Shown: positions 11,075 to 24,300 of the stretch, piece after piece
Layout: each line of letters opens with the position of its first letter
Position numbering within the stretch: the stretch's first letter is position 1
Assembly: GCF_036711975.1 (NCBI RefSeq)
Contig: NC_091967.1
Span: 6,138,001-6,202,000 of the forward strand
Origin: Onthophagus taurus
Lineage: Eukaryota > Arthropoda > Insecta > Coleoptera > Scarabaeidae
DNA length: 64,000 bases
Direction: 5' to 3'
The notes under the pieces: model-generated
What the model saw: only the letters and a program-made list of their open reading frames with translations
Told to the model about the DNA's origin: nothing
The model's database searches: none
Made by a program: the position numbers and the translations under genes

Positions 11075-12319
11075 GCAAAAATATAATTGCTTTTGATTTG
11101 AATGTTGACGTTTATTTGTTTGTTCTTTTTTTGTGATTGGTTAAAAATAAAAGAGATTTTTTTTTTAACAAATATATATATTTCTTAATGTTAGAGTTGT
11201 AGTTCATGGCATAAAAAGGACACCACGAACTACGGTGCTGTGGAAGGCACCATTCGCAAATGCTGATGCCCTCTTGAGTTTTTCATATTTTTGTTAAAGC
11301 ACAAGAGACCACTAACATTAGGTTTATTAACAATTATGCAACCGGTACAGTAACTATATGTTAAGCCATAAAGGTATAAAATTCTCTACACGTGCACGTT
11401 TTATTTTAATTTTTTTTCTTCAGCAATATTCATAACCGTTTATTTTAAATTTTATTTTTAATCAGACGATTTTTCAGTTTTTGAAGCAAATTGATATGAA
11501 TTCGTTTATTTTGATTCGCGTTAATATTTTTTTCATTTGAACACCAATCAAGAGAAATATCGAAATATTTCTCTTGTAATTAGATTTTATTAAAATTAAT
11601 TGGTCGAATTAAATTAATTGCCATCCAAATGAATCTTCACCGAACCAGAAAATTGGTTCATAGTTTGAGTTTAATTAATATCAAATTATGTATGTAAAAG
11701 GGAAAATATAAATAACTTATATCATTTGAGTGGCAACTTTTTTGAGCTTTTACGTCTTACCTTTTACGCGGATGTAACATGGTAATAAGACACACTATAT
11801 GAATTTGATATAATTAACTAAGGCATGCACTCAGCTCGTGTTCTCTTTTTTGTATTACGTGTTTATTTGTGTATAATAATAATTGTGTTATCAGTAGTAT
11901 AAAACTAATTAACTAACTAAAAAACTAAGAAATCTATAAACTAATGGTAAAAATATGATTATGTATTACCTCCTCTTTCGTTTACATTTAACTATAATAA
12001 TTATACAATTCATATTAATAACAGTAAATATAATATGTATATAGGTTTTTTTTCTGTTTGATATTGGAAATAAGAATACCGGTTGGGCTTATGTATATAC
12101 AGTAACGTTTTATCAAGTTTTTATCATTTTTTATAGCAACTCAATACATTCTAACCCTTACCTAATACTCAAAAAAATTACCGATTTTAGCTACCGATTA
12201 AATCGTTATTAAAAGAGAAGAAATAATTTACATCTTAATAAGAGAGAAAAGAATATCATAATAATTGATAAAACGGCACTGCGTATTCGCCCAGGAACAC
12301 AGTAACGCTTCGATTTTCA
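11075..12319. other. convergent intergenic region between arginine kinase and glutamine synthetase
   Basis: This gap separates the 3' ends of two genes transcribed toward each other. It contains the arginine kinase poly(A) signal, a hairpin with 11-base arms at 11199-11209 and 11223-11233 (GTAGTTCATGG facing CCACGAACTAC), and a candidate AATAAA for glutamine synthetase on the minus strand at 11862-11867. Nothing coding is seen. Confidence 0.6.
11146..11151 (+). promoter_or_regulatory. poly(A) signal of arginine kinase
   Basis: AATAAA lies 72 bases after the arginine kinase stop codon and is followed by a T-rich stretch, as expected for cleavage and polyadenylation. Confidence 0.7.
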
Positions 12320-15300
12320 TTATTCGTTTAATATACAAGTTCTGACTAAAGCTTCGCAAACGGAGTATGGATCACAGTTGGACGATGGCCTTCTGTCTTC
12401 TAGGTAACCTTTTTTCTGCTCGGCACATCCACGTGGAATACGAATACTTGCACCACGATTTGCAACACCTATAACAATTACAATTCAATGTAATATTCTT
12501 GTGAGTGGAAATGAAGAATTCAGAATAGATCGGAAACATGGACTTTAGTGCAGAATGACCAAAACGGACGTAAAAAGTACTACAAGAACAAAATAAAATA
12601 TTTCCAAGAAATAATTTTCTTTCCTTTCATGTATACATTTTACCTTATCCTCAAACTCTTTATAAGAACTCGAACAAATACCATTATGTCATACCACATA
12701 AAAGGGTATTATTACAACTCTCTCGTTTCAAATTGACTGTCATCAATCATCGGGGTATGTATTTTGTATCGATTGTAAGGTACGTATAAAAGACGCATTG
12801 TTACGTAAAAGAAAATAATAGCGGTAAAAAATATAGATTGACTTACTTCTGGGGCAGATGTTGAAGAGAAACGTGTGTCATAAAAATTCGTTCGATATTT
12901 TTTAGATTTTTCAATCAAAGAATTTCCATCAAATTTAACTAAAGTTTCACGCATCTGCTAACGCTGACAGGTAGTCATAAATTATCGAACTCCGGAAGGA
13001 AAATGAATTTTGTCATAATCTATCTTAATGTGTCGACCACGAATTTAATATAATTTTATGAAATTGATTCTATTTTGAACAAAAATTTTCAACCTAATAT
13101 CAAATTAAGTACAACTAACCCCTTTTAATAATGGAATAATTAATGAGATTGAATACCTCGCTTGAATACTTGCGGTCGAGAATAGAAATCGTCACGGTCC
13201 AATTGAGACGTTGTTATCTGTTCTAATTAACTAAGATATTGTTTAAGTAATCCTTTTCATTTCTACACTAAACTTGTAATTGGGATTTCAATTTAACTTT
13301 GGAATTGGTGTATTATGAAACTACTATTTAAGTTAAAATCTACTTCCTTTTAAATCTCTTTTTCGTTGAAAACCGATGTTGATAATTCAAAACACGAAAA
13401 GTTTTCTAAAAAGTTTAAAACCTCCCAAACATTTCACATTATTTACAATTCCAATGGTTCAATTTACTTGTCTAAAAGTTTTTTACGTTATTTTTTTTGC
13501 AAGCTCGATTTAGTTGCCAAGAAAATGAAATTGCGGTTTCAACACCAGATACTCGTTTTTTTAGACTAAATATCTATTACAACCTTATTACAAAAAAGAT
13601 TGTAATATAAAATTACTTATTTTTTAATCTTTTTAGAAAATAAATCCTTAATTAAACATGTATGATTCAGAATTAGCAAACCATTCTCTCGATCCACTCT
13701 TCATCGTCGCATATTCATTATTCGTGCATTGATTGGAACGTAATTAACAGCGTTCGTACAAAATCGCTCGATAATTCAATTAAAACCATTCGAGAGATCG
13801 TTAAATTTGAACGAGGGAAAGGATTTTCGTGCGAACAATTCGAGCATTACGTACTCTTGCATTGTAGGTACATCGAAAAAGGGATTTACTCACCGGCGCT
13901 GAAGTCATGGATCGAAGATGTTTCGTGTCTTCCGGTGAGACGACGTTCGTTGTCCTTTCCACCTTTTGGATCGTAGGCCTGGATATGTCTCAGGTGGTTT
14001 CTGCTCAATTTGTCGATAGCCTTCTCAATTTCGCTATAAAAGAAGTGAAAGGTAATGTTATTTTCGTAAAAGCACCATGCATTTTTAAACTAATTGATGC
14101 TCGAAAATAAAAGGTCGTGAAACTTTTATTACAGAGACGTTTTAAATTAAGGTTTCTAACTTAATCTAAGTTTTAAAATTAGTTATAATCCAAAACATTC
14201 CAAAAATAACATTTTAAAACAACTTGGTTGTTTCAAAGTAGACGGTAATGAAGAATGGAGAAAAAGTAAAAACGTTTTATTTAAAACGAACCAAAATGCA
14301 CATACAAATGAGTTTGCAGCGAGTTTTAATCGGTCTTAATTGAGGTTTACTAGTCGGTTGACCGTCGTAAACAATAATTATATAATCAGCTTGTGTTAAT
14401 CGGTATACGTACTGGACAATTGTTACAACAGCAATAATTACAGGCTGTCATGTGATACGGAACGATGTGAAAAACGTTCCACGAACTCGTATATAATTTT
14501 ATCCGGTAATACGGAAAATATTAATAATGGTAACACTCGTTAATTTATTTCCTACAGGGAATCGTGCGGAATTTATTGCTTTAAATTGATCGAAACTGTA
14601 CAAATTTCAAATTCAATAACACAATAAATCAACAAAATTTAGATAAATTCATATAAGTGCAATAATTTTTAGATTTTACATTTTCATTCTGCCAAATTAG
14701 TGCTTTGTTGTGTATAAGCGATCTGCGACACGATCGAAGTCGTTATTTTTAGATGGATTAAAACGGTGACCGCATTCTGCAACGAAACCGCAGTTCGCGA
14801 CACGGTCGATCCAACATTGGATACGTTCATCATCCGCATGGGCAGACATCGTTTCAATTGATGTAATCGCTCGATAAGGGAGAACTCCAATAAACCGTTA
14901 GATTCCCTCATTTCCTGTTTTTCAAAAAAACAACTGGCATATGCGCTAATGAGGATATGAGCTTGCATGTATTTTTTCTTTTTCCGATTAGTAGTAATTA
15001 TTTTTTCATTAACTCAATAATTAACTCTCTTTACATTATCTAGTATACGAAAGATGCTACTTTTTCTTTCAAAATTATTAAACATTTTAGAAGTGGTTAA
15101 CGTTTTGCTTCAGAAATATTCAGGTTTAAAATAACATTATGTGGATACGTTTGTGGACTCAGGTTATTGAACAAAATTCTAGGAATATGACTGAGAAAGA
15201 TTAATATTAATCTCAAGAGGTTTTCAGAGAATTGATGGTTGTTTTGCCAACAATCATAACTTAGTACGTCTGCGAGGAAGCTGCATGACAACTTTTTGCT

Positions 15301-18300
15301 TGCATGCGGTATTTCGTCAATTCCTCCAATGGTGTGTGAAAAAGTTTCCAAATACATCGCCTTAACATCCTACTCTACGTGGTGAAGACCAAAGCTACTG
15401 GAACTAAATTTTTACGTAGAATCAGGTCTAGTGCGCAACCCCGACTTGGTTTGCGATGATCCATGGACATGAGATCATTATTTCCACTAAGTATGCAAAT
15501 GATGAGGTATTGTAAAGGTTAACGAATGACATTTTTTTTCTTTAAGAACTATTCTTACTTGGAGGCTATCTATTCGCATCAAATACTAGCTCAGATAATT
15601 TTAGCTATATTGTTCCAAATTTTATGAAAATTGAAGACCAAAGTGTCAATATCCAATTAAATGGTTTTAACAATAAGCAAAACAGCAGGATATGAGTTAC
15701 GAAGAATCTAAAAGAGTTTGTTGCGAATGAACATTGAAAAAAATTAAATTGAAAGAATTTATTCAATTAGATTTCATTTTCCAATTTTATTTACTATCTA
15801 TAAAACATAAACATTGTTTTTTTAATCACAAAGTTTCTTAAATAACAATCAAACTTTAAACTGAATTGGCAAAACTTCAAACGAATAACCCGATTGTTCT
15901 TTTTATCTCACCGATTCGTTTGGGGTTGGTTCATGTAAGTTTTATAGAGTTCGTAATGGTCTATTTGAACTCAATGAAATGAAATACTTCGGCATCGCAA
16001 TAAACGCGATAAATTTCTCTTGATGCTTACTGGTCTTTGGTGTGATATATAGTGTAAAGGTGTCATTAAGGAAACGGGGCGAAAAGATTAAGTGCCGAAA
16101 ATAAAAGCTTAACATTTTTAAAAGGATTTCAAGTAAATGTAATTGTTTAATATTTTAATTTGTTTAAATGATAAAAAGCAAAGCGGTGTTGGGACCTCAA
16201 CTAAACCGTTATGTCTTCATAAACCCGCATATATCAACGAACAAAATTTGGCGAGCAGTTTATTTACGATCTAGAATACGGGCGAAGTGCTCGTTAAAAA
16301 TGGAAATTTGCGTTTGCCGTGGTGCTGAATTTACCCCTGTTCATTTTTACTTTACGTTCAAAAAGGAAAAGCGTAGCAAAGAGATCGTCTAAAAAGCGAA
16401 TCTCATCGTCTCTTTGCAAACATCCTAACGACCTTTGCTTTTACAGGAGCGATTTCACGGAATGTGTGCTTTTCGAGTGGACGATAGTATCGTAAAATGG
16501 TTCAAATAAGAGACTTACATGATGCCATTTTCATCTCTCATTGCTTTCGTGGAGAAATTAGTGTGAGCTCCGGCTCCGTTCCAATCTCCAGGCATTGGTT
16601 TTGGATCTAAAGTTGCGACAACTCCAAATTCTTCAGCGACGCGATGAAGGATAAATCTTGACATCCACAGTTGGTCACCAATACTGATTCCTTCGCATGG
16701 ACCTACTTGGTATTCCCACTAAAAATAAAAATTTAATAATAAAAATGTTATTTTGAATAAATTAATAAACTTACTTGTGCTGGCATAACTTCTGCATTAC
16801 TACCAGCAATATTAACTCCAGCGTAGAGACATGCTCTGTAGTGGGCTTCAACGATATCTCTAGCGTAAACTTTGTTGGCACCCACGCCACAATAATATGG
16901 CCCTTGCGGTCCGGGAAAACCATTTTTCGGCCAACCCAAAGGCCTCAAATCCATATCCAAAAGTGTATATTCTTGTTCGATTCCAAACCACGGTTCGTGA
17001 TCTTTCGCTGCCTCCATAGCCTTTAGACATGAATGTCTTTTGTTGGTATCTGAAAAATTCCATTGAATAATATTTAAATATTATCAACAATGACCTCTCA
17101 AGATCAACTTGTTGGTTGCTAGGTATGAATAAATATAATTATTATGAATACGAGTATTCGAAAATTTACATATGTGCTAAAGGCAATTGTTGTGTTAATG
17201 AATATTTATTATTACTCATTATGTAAAATTCATGATATTGTTGTTAATACTCAAAAATGTGGTGTTGATATTATAACGAAAACAATTATTGTTATCAAGT
17301 GGAATGTAATTCTTGATCAAAAAATTGCATGAAATTTTTATAGATATTTTTAACACATAAATAAATGATAAACAAGAAATATATTTTATAAATGAAAAAG
17401 TTCCCCAAGAAAATGAGACATCTATCTATCCAATCTATTTCTATCCTCAAATATAGAAAGAAAACACGTTTTCCCATCTCAAAAGGATGTCATGCACTTT
17501 GTGCACACATAGAAGGAGACGCATTGTCGGTTAGTAAAAGAGAAATTGAATCGTAAAGCACAAAAACTAACAAAAGCGTTCTAAAAGAGAGAAGATGACC
17601 TTTTTGCAGTGTATGGCCTTATCTGGCTAACCGGAAACTTTTTATCAAGAAAACTACTAAAGCTTACACATTCAAAGGTCGTGCTTCGCAAGGGCATTGC
17701 CTCACGGACTTACCCACTAGTTCTAAATGTCCACCTCTAACGTCTGTGGAAAGAAAACAGGCGATCGTTAAGATCAGGCAAACATGCAATTCCCTACCTC
17801 AAGTTTCTTTTTGCTCGTTGTCGACATCGTTCTATGTCGAAATTGCTTTCAAATTGACTTACTTTCGTATCGCATTGTAGTGTATTGTACGTTAGAAACA
17901 AAAATTATCTTTAAATTAAATTATAATGTGATTAGTTAGGTTTATTATTTTGGTGGAGGAGCCGGATTATTTTCTAATTATATTAAATACAGTAAAACCT
18001 TGATTTAACGGGGGAGGGAGTGTCCGTTATAGCCAAAAGTTCTTAGTAATTGGTATTAAATTTTATTGAAAATTATTGGAGCTTAAGTACTAATTGAGTT
18101 GTCGTCATAAAACAACAATTTATTGAAAATCATTTCTGCAAACCTCGTTGACATAATTTTTAATAACAACTCTGTATTATTAATGTATTAAGGTTAGATT
18201 GATTTTTAAATGATCGTATCTCAAGATCTAGTTGAGATAATGTTATGAGATAAAAAGATATTGAAAGAAAATTGAATTGGCATTATATTTTATTGAAAAT

Positions 18301-21300
18301 TATTTCTTAATTCCCGCAAACCTCGTTGCTATGATTTTTTAAGTATAACCTTGTTCCTATAATTTAGTTATTGAGATTAGACTGATTTTAAATAATCGTA
18401 TCTCAAGAACTAATTGAGATAATGTTATGAGATAAAAAGATATTGAAAGGGAATTTAATTGGCATTATATTTTATTGAAAATTATTTCTTAATTCCTATA
18501 AACCTCGTTGCTATGATTTTTTAAGTATAACCTTGGTGCTATAACTCAGTTATTGAGATTAGACTGATTTTTAAATAATCATATCTCAAGATCTAATTGA
18601 GATGACGCTATGAGATAAAAAATATTAAATCGAAATTTAACTGGCATTAAATTGCATTGAAAATTATTTCATAATTCCTGTAATCGACAGCTTAGTTGTA
18701 GTGTTACTTCTAGTTTTAGTTCAATAAAATTATACAACAATCTAGCGCTAAATAACAATTAAAACTAGAACTATCGTCTAGTCGTTCTAACGATGTCCGT
18801 TATATCGAGGTTTTACTCTTGTTTTACTGTATTTTTATATCTTGTGTACATTTTAAAACGAATTTTATAACTAAAACATTTACAGTGTAAAGGGAATATA
18901 AATTTACCCCACCGAGAGAAAAGTGTAAAAACTACCTTTTTAATTTTAAAAGAAAATAAATTACCATTAAGGATAAGATCTCAACAGCGTTAAAATTCGC
19001 TTTACCTACCTAATTTTATATACAATTGTGGTTTTTGTCTTTTTTTAACTCATTTAGATTTAAATTTTTTATTATAAGATACATGCAAAGCCCATCGAAA
19101 AAAGCTGATAATATATTTCATACATATTGATTAAAAGCAAAAATAAAATTCAAACCTTGAAAATATCGAGTTCTATAGAAATAGCAAACGACCCCTTCAG
19201 GGCATGCTAGTTAACATAGTTTTTAGGAAAATGATTCAAACACACATTTAAGAATCCCGTTCGAAAACGTTTCGATATAACAGCGATATCTTAGATGCGA
19301 TAAAATGCACTTTACGAGCTCGTGCTTGCGGCGTGTTCGAGCGTGTTTACCTGTGTAATAGTGCCCGTTATGGTTTACAGGATCTACAAAAATAAAATTC
19401 ACGTGTATTCACCGTGCAAAATTAAAAACAAATTTTTCGTTTTCGGTTATCTGTTACTTTAAAAGTTAAATGAAAAGGGTTCAAGTGTTATCCGCCTAAA
19501 GCGAAAAAATTAAATTTATTTTAAGGGCGTGACGCGGTTTATCGATTAAACATAATCTGTATTATGCAAATCAAATTGTGTTTTAATTAAGTTTTATTAA
19601 CTTTTTTTTTATTGTACCGCAATTCCAAAAAAAAAATAATGACCTATTTTTATGCCATATAAAGTTCCTCAATTTGCGGATTAATTAAATTGCTCTCATT
19701 AAAATATTTATGGCGTTTAAAAGTAAACCGAGTCATTAAGATTAGTTTGAATAAATAAAATGACGGCGCTAAACACATAAACTCTTTGTTGCTAAATAGA
19801 AATTATCAAGGTTGTTTAATAATTACCATTTACAAACAAAAGTACCTTTATGAAAAGGTTACCATTTCAAATTATAATCTTGAGTAATGTATCTGGTGGG
19901 ATGAATTTTCTTATAAGACATCGAAAAAGTGAAGTGGAAGGTATAAACTCTCTAGGGATTATGCCATAATAACTTTCGGAATTGAATACATGGTCTTTCA
20001 CTTTTATCGTGTTACGAAATGAGATACGTAACATCAATTTATTATATCGTTATACTATGATCAAGACAAAAAATCTAAACCATTTAAATATTAAGTTGAA
20101 ATATCTTGTGAAATCTAATTTGCAATTTAAAAGTAATTTTCTAACATTAGCATCACGTAATTTATTGCAAAGTCATTGTAAATCAATTATGTATTTACCT
20201 CTTTGGAATATTTATATTGTTGAGACAAAAGATTTATTAATCTAGAATGTTTTATTCAATTATTTTTTTCCTTTAAAATATGAACAAGATTTTCATTTTC
20301 AGATTAGATTAATTTTTAAATAATTGGAGCTTAAGTACTAATTGAGTTGTCGTCATAAAACAACAATTTATTGAAAATAATTTCTTAATTTCTGCAAACC
20401 TCGTTGACATAAATTTTAATAACAACTCTGTATTATTAATGTATTAAGGTTAGATTGATTTTTAAATGATCGTATCTCAAGATGTAATTGACATAATGTT
20501 ATGAGATAAAAAGATATTGAAAGGGAATTTAATTGGCATCATATCTTATTGAAAATTATTTCTTAATTCCTATAAACCTCGTTGCTATGATTTTTTAAGT
20601 ATAACCTTGTTCCTATAATTTAGTTATTGAGATTAGACTGATTTTAAATAATCGTATCTCAAGAACTAATTGAGATAATGTTATGAGATAAAAAGATATT
20701 GAAGGGGAATTTAATTGGCATTATATTTTATTGAAAATTATTTCTTAATTCCTGCAAACCTCGTTGCTAAGATTTTTTAAGTACAACCTTGTTCCTATAA
20801 TTTAGTTATTGAGATTAGACTGATTTTAAATAATCGTATCTCAAGAACTAATTGAGATAATGTTATAAGATAAAAAGATATTGAAAGGGAATTTAATTGG
20901 CATTATATTTTATTGAAAATTATTTCTTAATTCCTAAAAACCTCTTTGCTATGATTTTTTAAGTATAACCTTGTCGCTATAACTTACAATTAGTTATTAA
21001 AATTAGACTGATTTTTAAATAATCGTATCTCAAAAACTAATTGAGATAACGTTATGAGATAAAAAGATATTGAAGGAGAATTTAATTGGCATTATATTTT
21101 ATTGAAAATTATTTCTTAATTCCTGCAAACCTCGTTGCTATGATTTTTTAAGTATAACCTTGTCCCTATAATTTAGTTATTAAATTAGACTGATTTTTAA
21201 ATAATCGTATCTCAAAAACTAATTGAGATAACGTTATGAGATAAATAAATATTGAAAGGAAATTTAATTGGCATTATATTTTATTGAAAATTATTTCTTA

Positions 21301-24300
21301 ATTCCTACAAACCTCGTTGCTATGATTTTTTTAATTTCAAACCTATGTATTTAATATAGTTATTGAGGTTGAATTTAATTTTTATTAATCGTATATCAAT
21401 AACTAATTGAGATATCTTTGTAAAATATGGAGAACAAAATTGATTTGTTAAAAAAATCTTAGAAAATATTAATTACACGTGTTACACAGATAACAAATTT
21501 GTATTCATTTTATACAAAATGTTGACCTTGTAAATTGATAACCAAGTATTAAACAATATTTGTAAAACCAAAATGAATCATGTGATTCTGCATTATCAAT
21601 TTATTAACCAACATGCAACCAAAATGAAACGATACTTTGATAATGTTGTGTTATATTATTTCTAAATAAACAATAAAACAATAAAAAATGAGAGAAGTTT
21701 TAATAACAATACCCATTCTATTCAATAAAATTGAAAGAAGAGAACATCAAATGTTGATTTAAATGTAGATGTAAACACAAAACACACATTCGAGAACATA
21801 TATTTTTTACATTTAAATGTTGATGATACCCACGGCAAGTATAACACATTTCTTTTTTAATGCGACACATGATACACAGATGATGTTCTCTTACCTTCCG
21901 GCCGTAATGAGGATATGCCGTTTTGATGTATACCTGTTAAAATAAAAATTTGAAACTTAAACCTTAACAAAACGTACTTTTTTGAGCCTTTATATGGTGT
22001 TGTAGAGCGTACTTGCATTGGCATTGATTTTATTGAAAGTTACAGCATCTTATTTAGTTATTTATATTAATGGAAATTTCTCGTTTTAACTTTGAAGTTC
22101 ATGTATTTATTCATGAAACAAATCAGCTTAATCCAATCAACAAATACGAGTATAAATTGAAATGTTAATTTGAAAGTGGAGATAACACTTGAACTCCCCT
22201 TTTCGTGGGGGAAATACGTAAAAAAAGCTTAATTAAAAAAAAAAACGATAAAATTAGCCCCATTTAAAACCCCATTCCTATTCGACCATATGTTTTCAAG
22301 GTATACCACGTGCCATACATTCGCCACGCGTCTGACTACAATAACCTAATCGGTTTATTTCTGGTAGGCACAAAGTTTAATGTTTCGGTGCGTAATAATA
22401 CAAATTCATCGTAAAAATTGTTTCATTTATATTTATATATAATTTTAAAGTTAGTTTTGGCCGAAATCCCATTTAAATACTTATGCTAAAGTTTTTTTTT
22501 GGGGAATATTAACTTACCTGCTGGTTTTCCGTTGGCTTTGTACGTATCGCAAAGAACCAATTTGTTGTTTCCTCTACGGAAAGGATCATTAAAGATTGCT
22601 ACCGGATACAAATACATGTCCGAGTTGCCTCCTTCGGCTTGGTAACAGGAACTACCGTCGTAATTCCAAATTGGAAGGTCTGAAAGGAAGAATTGTTTAA
22701 CGTTAACAATGAATTTCGATTAGATTGTGTTTGTGCTGGGTATATTCCCGGAAATTAAATTAGTATCGATCATAAATTTCATCTTAATATGTGAAAGGTA
22801 TTATGCCTATCATAAAATATAAAGATTTATTTATATTTATAAGTCTTAAATTTCATCAGATAAAAATATAGGTCAGTTTAATTTTGTAACAAAAACAAAA
22901 CCTTTAGTGAACCTATTGATAATATCCACTATCTCATAGACAACTTAAATAATAATCCCCATTTGAAACTGTTTGAGAAATCATTAAAATTAAAGAAATT
23001 AAATTCCTTTTCTTCATCAAATAGAATTTAAATTTAAAAAGTTCCACTCGATTATTAACAAGTTACTTTCTCATTAAGAATTTGTGCTTTGAAACTTGAC
23101 CCAGTGGAATTTCGCCGGTGTTACAGGTTTGGGAGGCATTTCATGAATAGACAAGCTTAACCAAAAGCACTTAGCACTGGGGAACGTTAACGAGGATCGC
23201 GCCTAAAATAAATAAGTTAATGTAAAGTGACGATAAAATATTAAAAGAAAGCGACGTCAATTAGCCCACTCCATCAAACGTTAACAACATTAACAAGAAA
23301 GTGAGGAATTAGTAACAAGTTCAAGACGATCGCGTTTCACGGCCAAGTTCATAGATGATATATTCAGTACTCGTCAAGGCGAACGCGGCTGTTGATCGGC
23401 CTTAAGGTCATTAAGGTAATTAGAAACAGCTGTTTTATTAGCAAGATTCACTTTACCGATGTTTGGCACGAGCTCACTGTGTTAATTATTGCTCAATTAA
23501 ACGATGATTAATGATTTAATTAGAATAAAATCAAAATTATTAAGTAAATTAATTATAAATAGATAAAATTAAAATGTTTCAACTGAAAGTTGAGGACTAT
23601 TATAATAACAAAATGGGATTTTGATGCAAATGAATTGTGCGAGCAAGAAGAGAGATTTTCACTTAATTAAATCGAGTTGTGCAGAAACGACGATAAAAAT
23701 TTACCGTTAGAAAATAGCGAATCAAAATACAAGATTTAAGACAAAATATAACCTAGTTGTTACAACAAACTCTAAAAGTGTCAAACTTAATATACAGTAT
23801 GTCCGTAAAGTCATGGTACACTTTTGACCGCTCAAAGGAAAGCAACAAATTAAGAAATGTGAAACCTTCACCAAGTAAAAGGAAAACTCTCTAAGTTTTC
23901 CCAAAAAATCCTCGTGCCTACGTTGAGTACGAAGCCATATCCACCACGATCCCTGCAATTAAAGAAAATTCCAGGGATCGTCCAGTAAAGGTCTATACAT
24001 TGATGAATCTGGGAGCAAAAATGTTACAGAGCATTGTGTTTAGAGTATAATTTGCTACAACTTTTGTTATAAAAGTTTTTCTGTATTATGCTCCGGATAC
24101 CGATTTTTTTTAACACTCTTCTAATTTTCATATTTTTGAAAAATTCTCTACATTGATGCATCTGGGAGCAAAAATGCTACAGAGCATTGTGTTAAGGGTA
24201 CAATTTGCTACAACTTTTCTTGTAAAAGTTTTTCTGTATCATGCTCCGGATACCGATTTTTTTTAACACTCTTCTAATTTTGGATTTTACTGGATTTTTA

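Noticed and set aside
14684-14968. 94-codon minus-strand frame with its own Met
   Set aside because: The overlapping alternative frame looks more protein-like, and neither is supported; treated as one unidentified segment rather than a gene.
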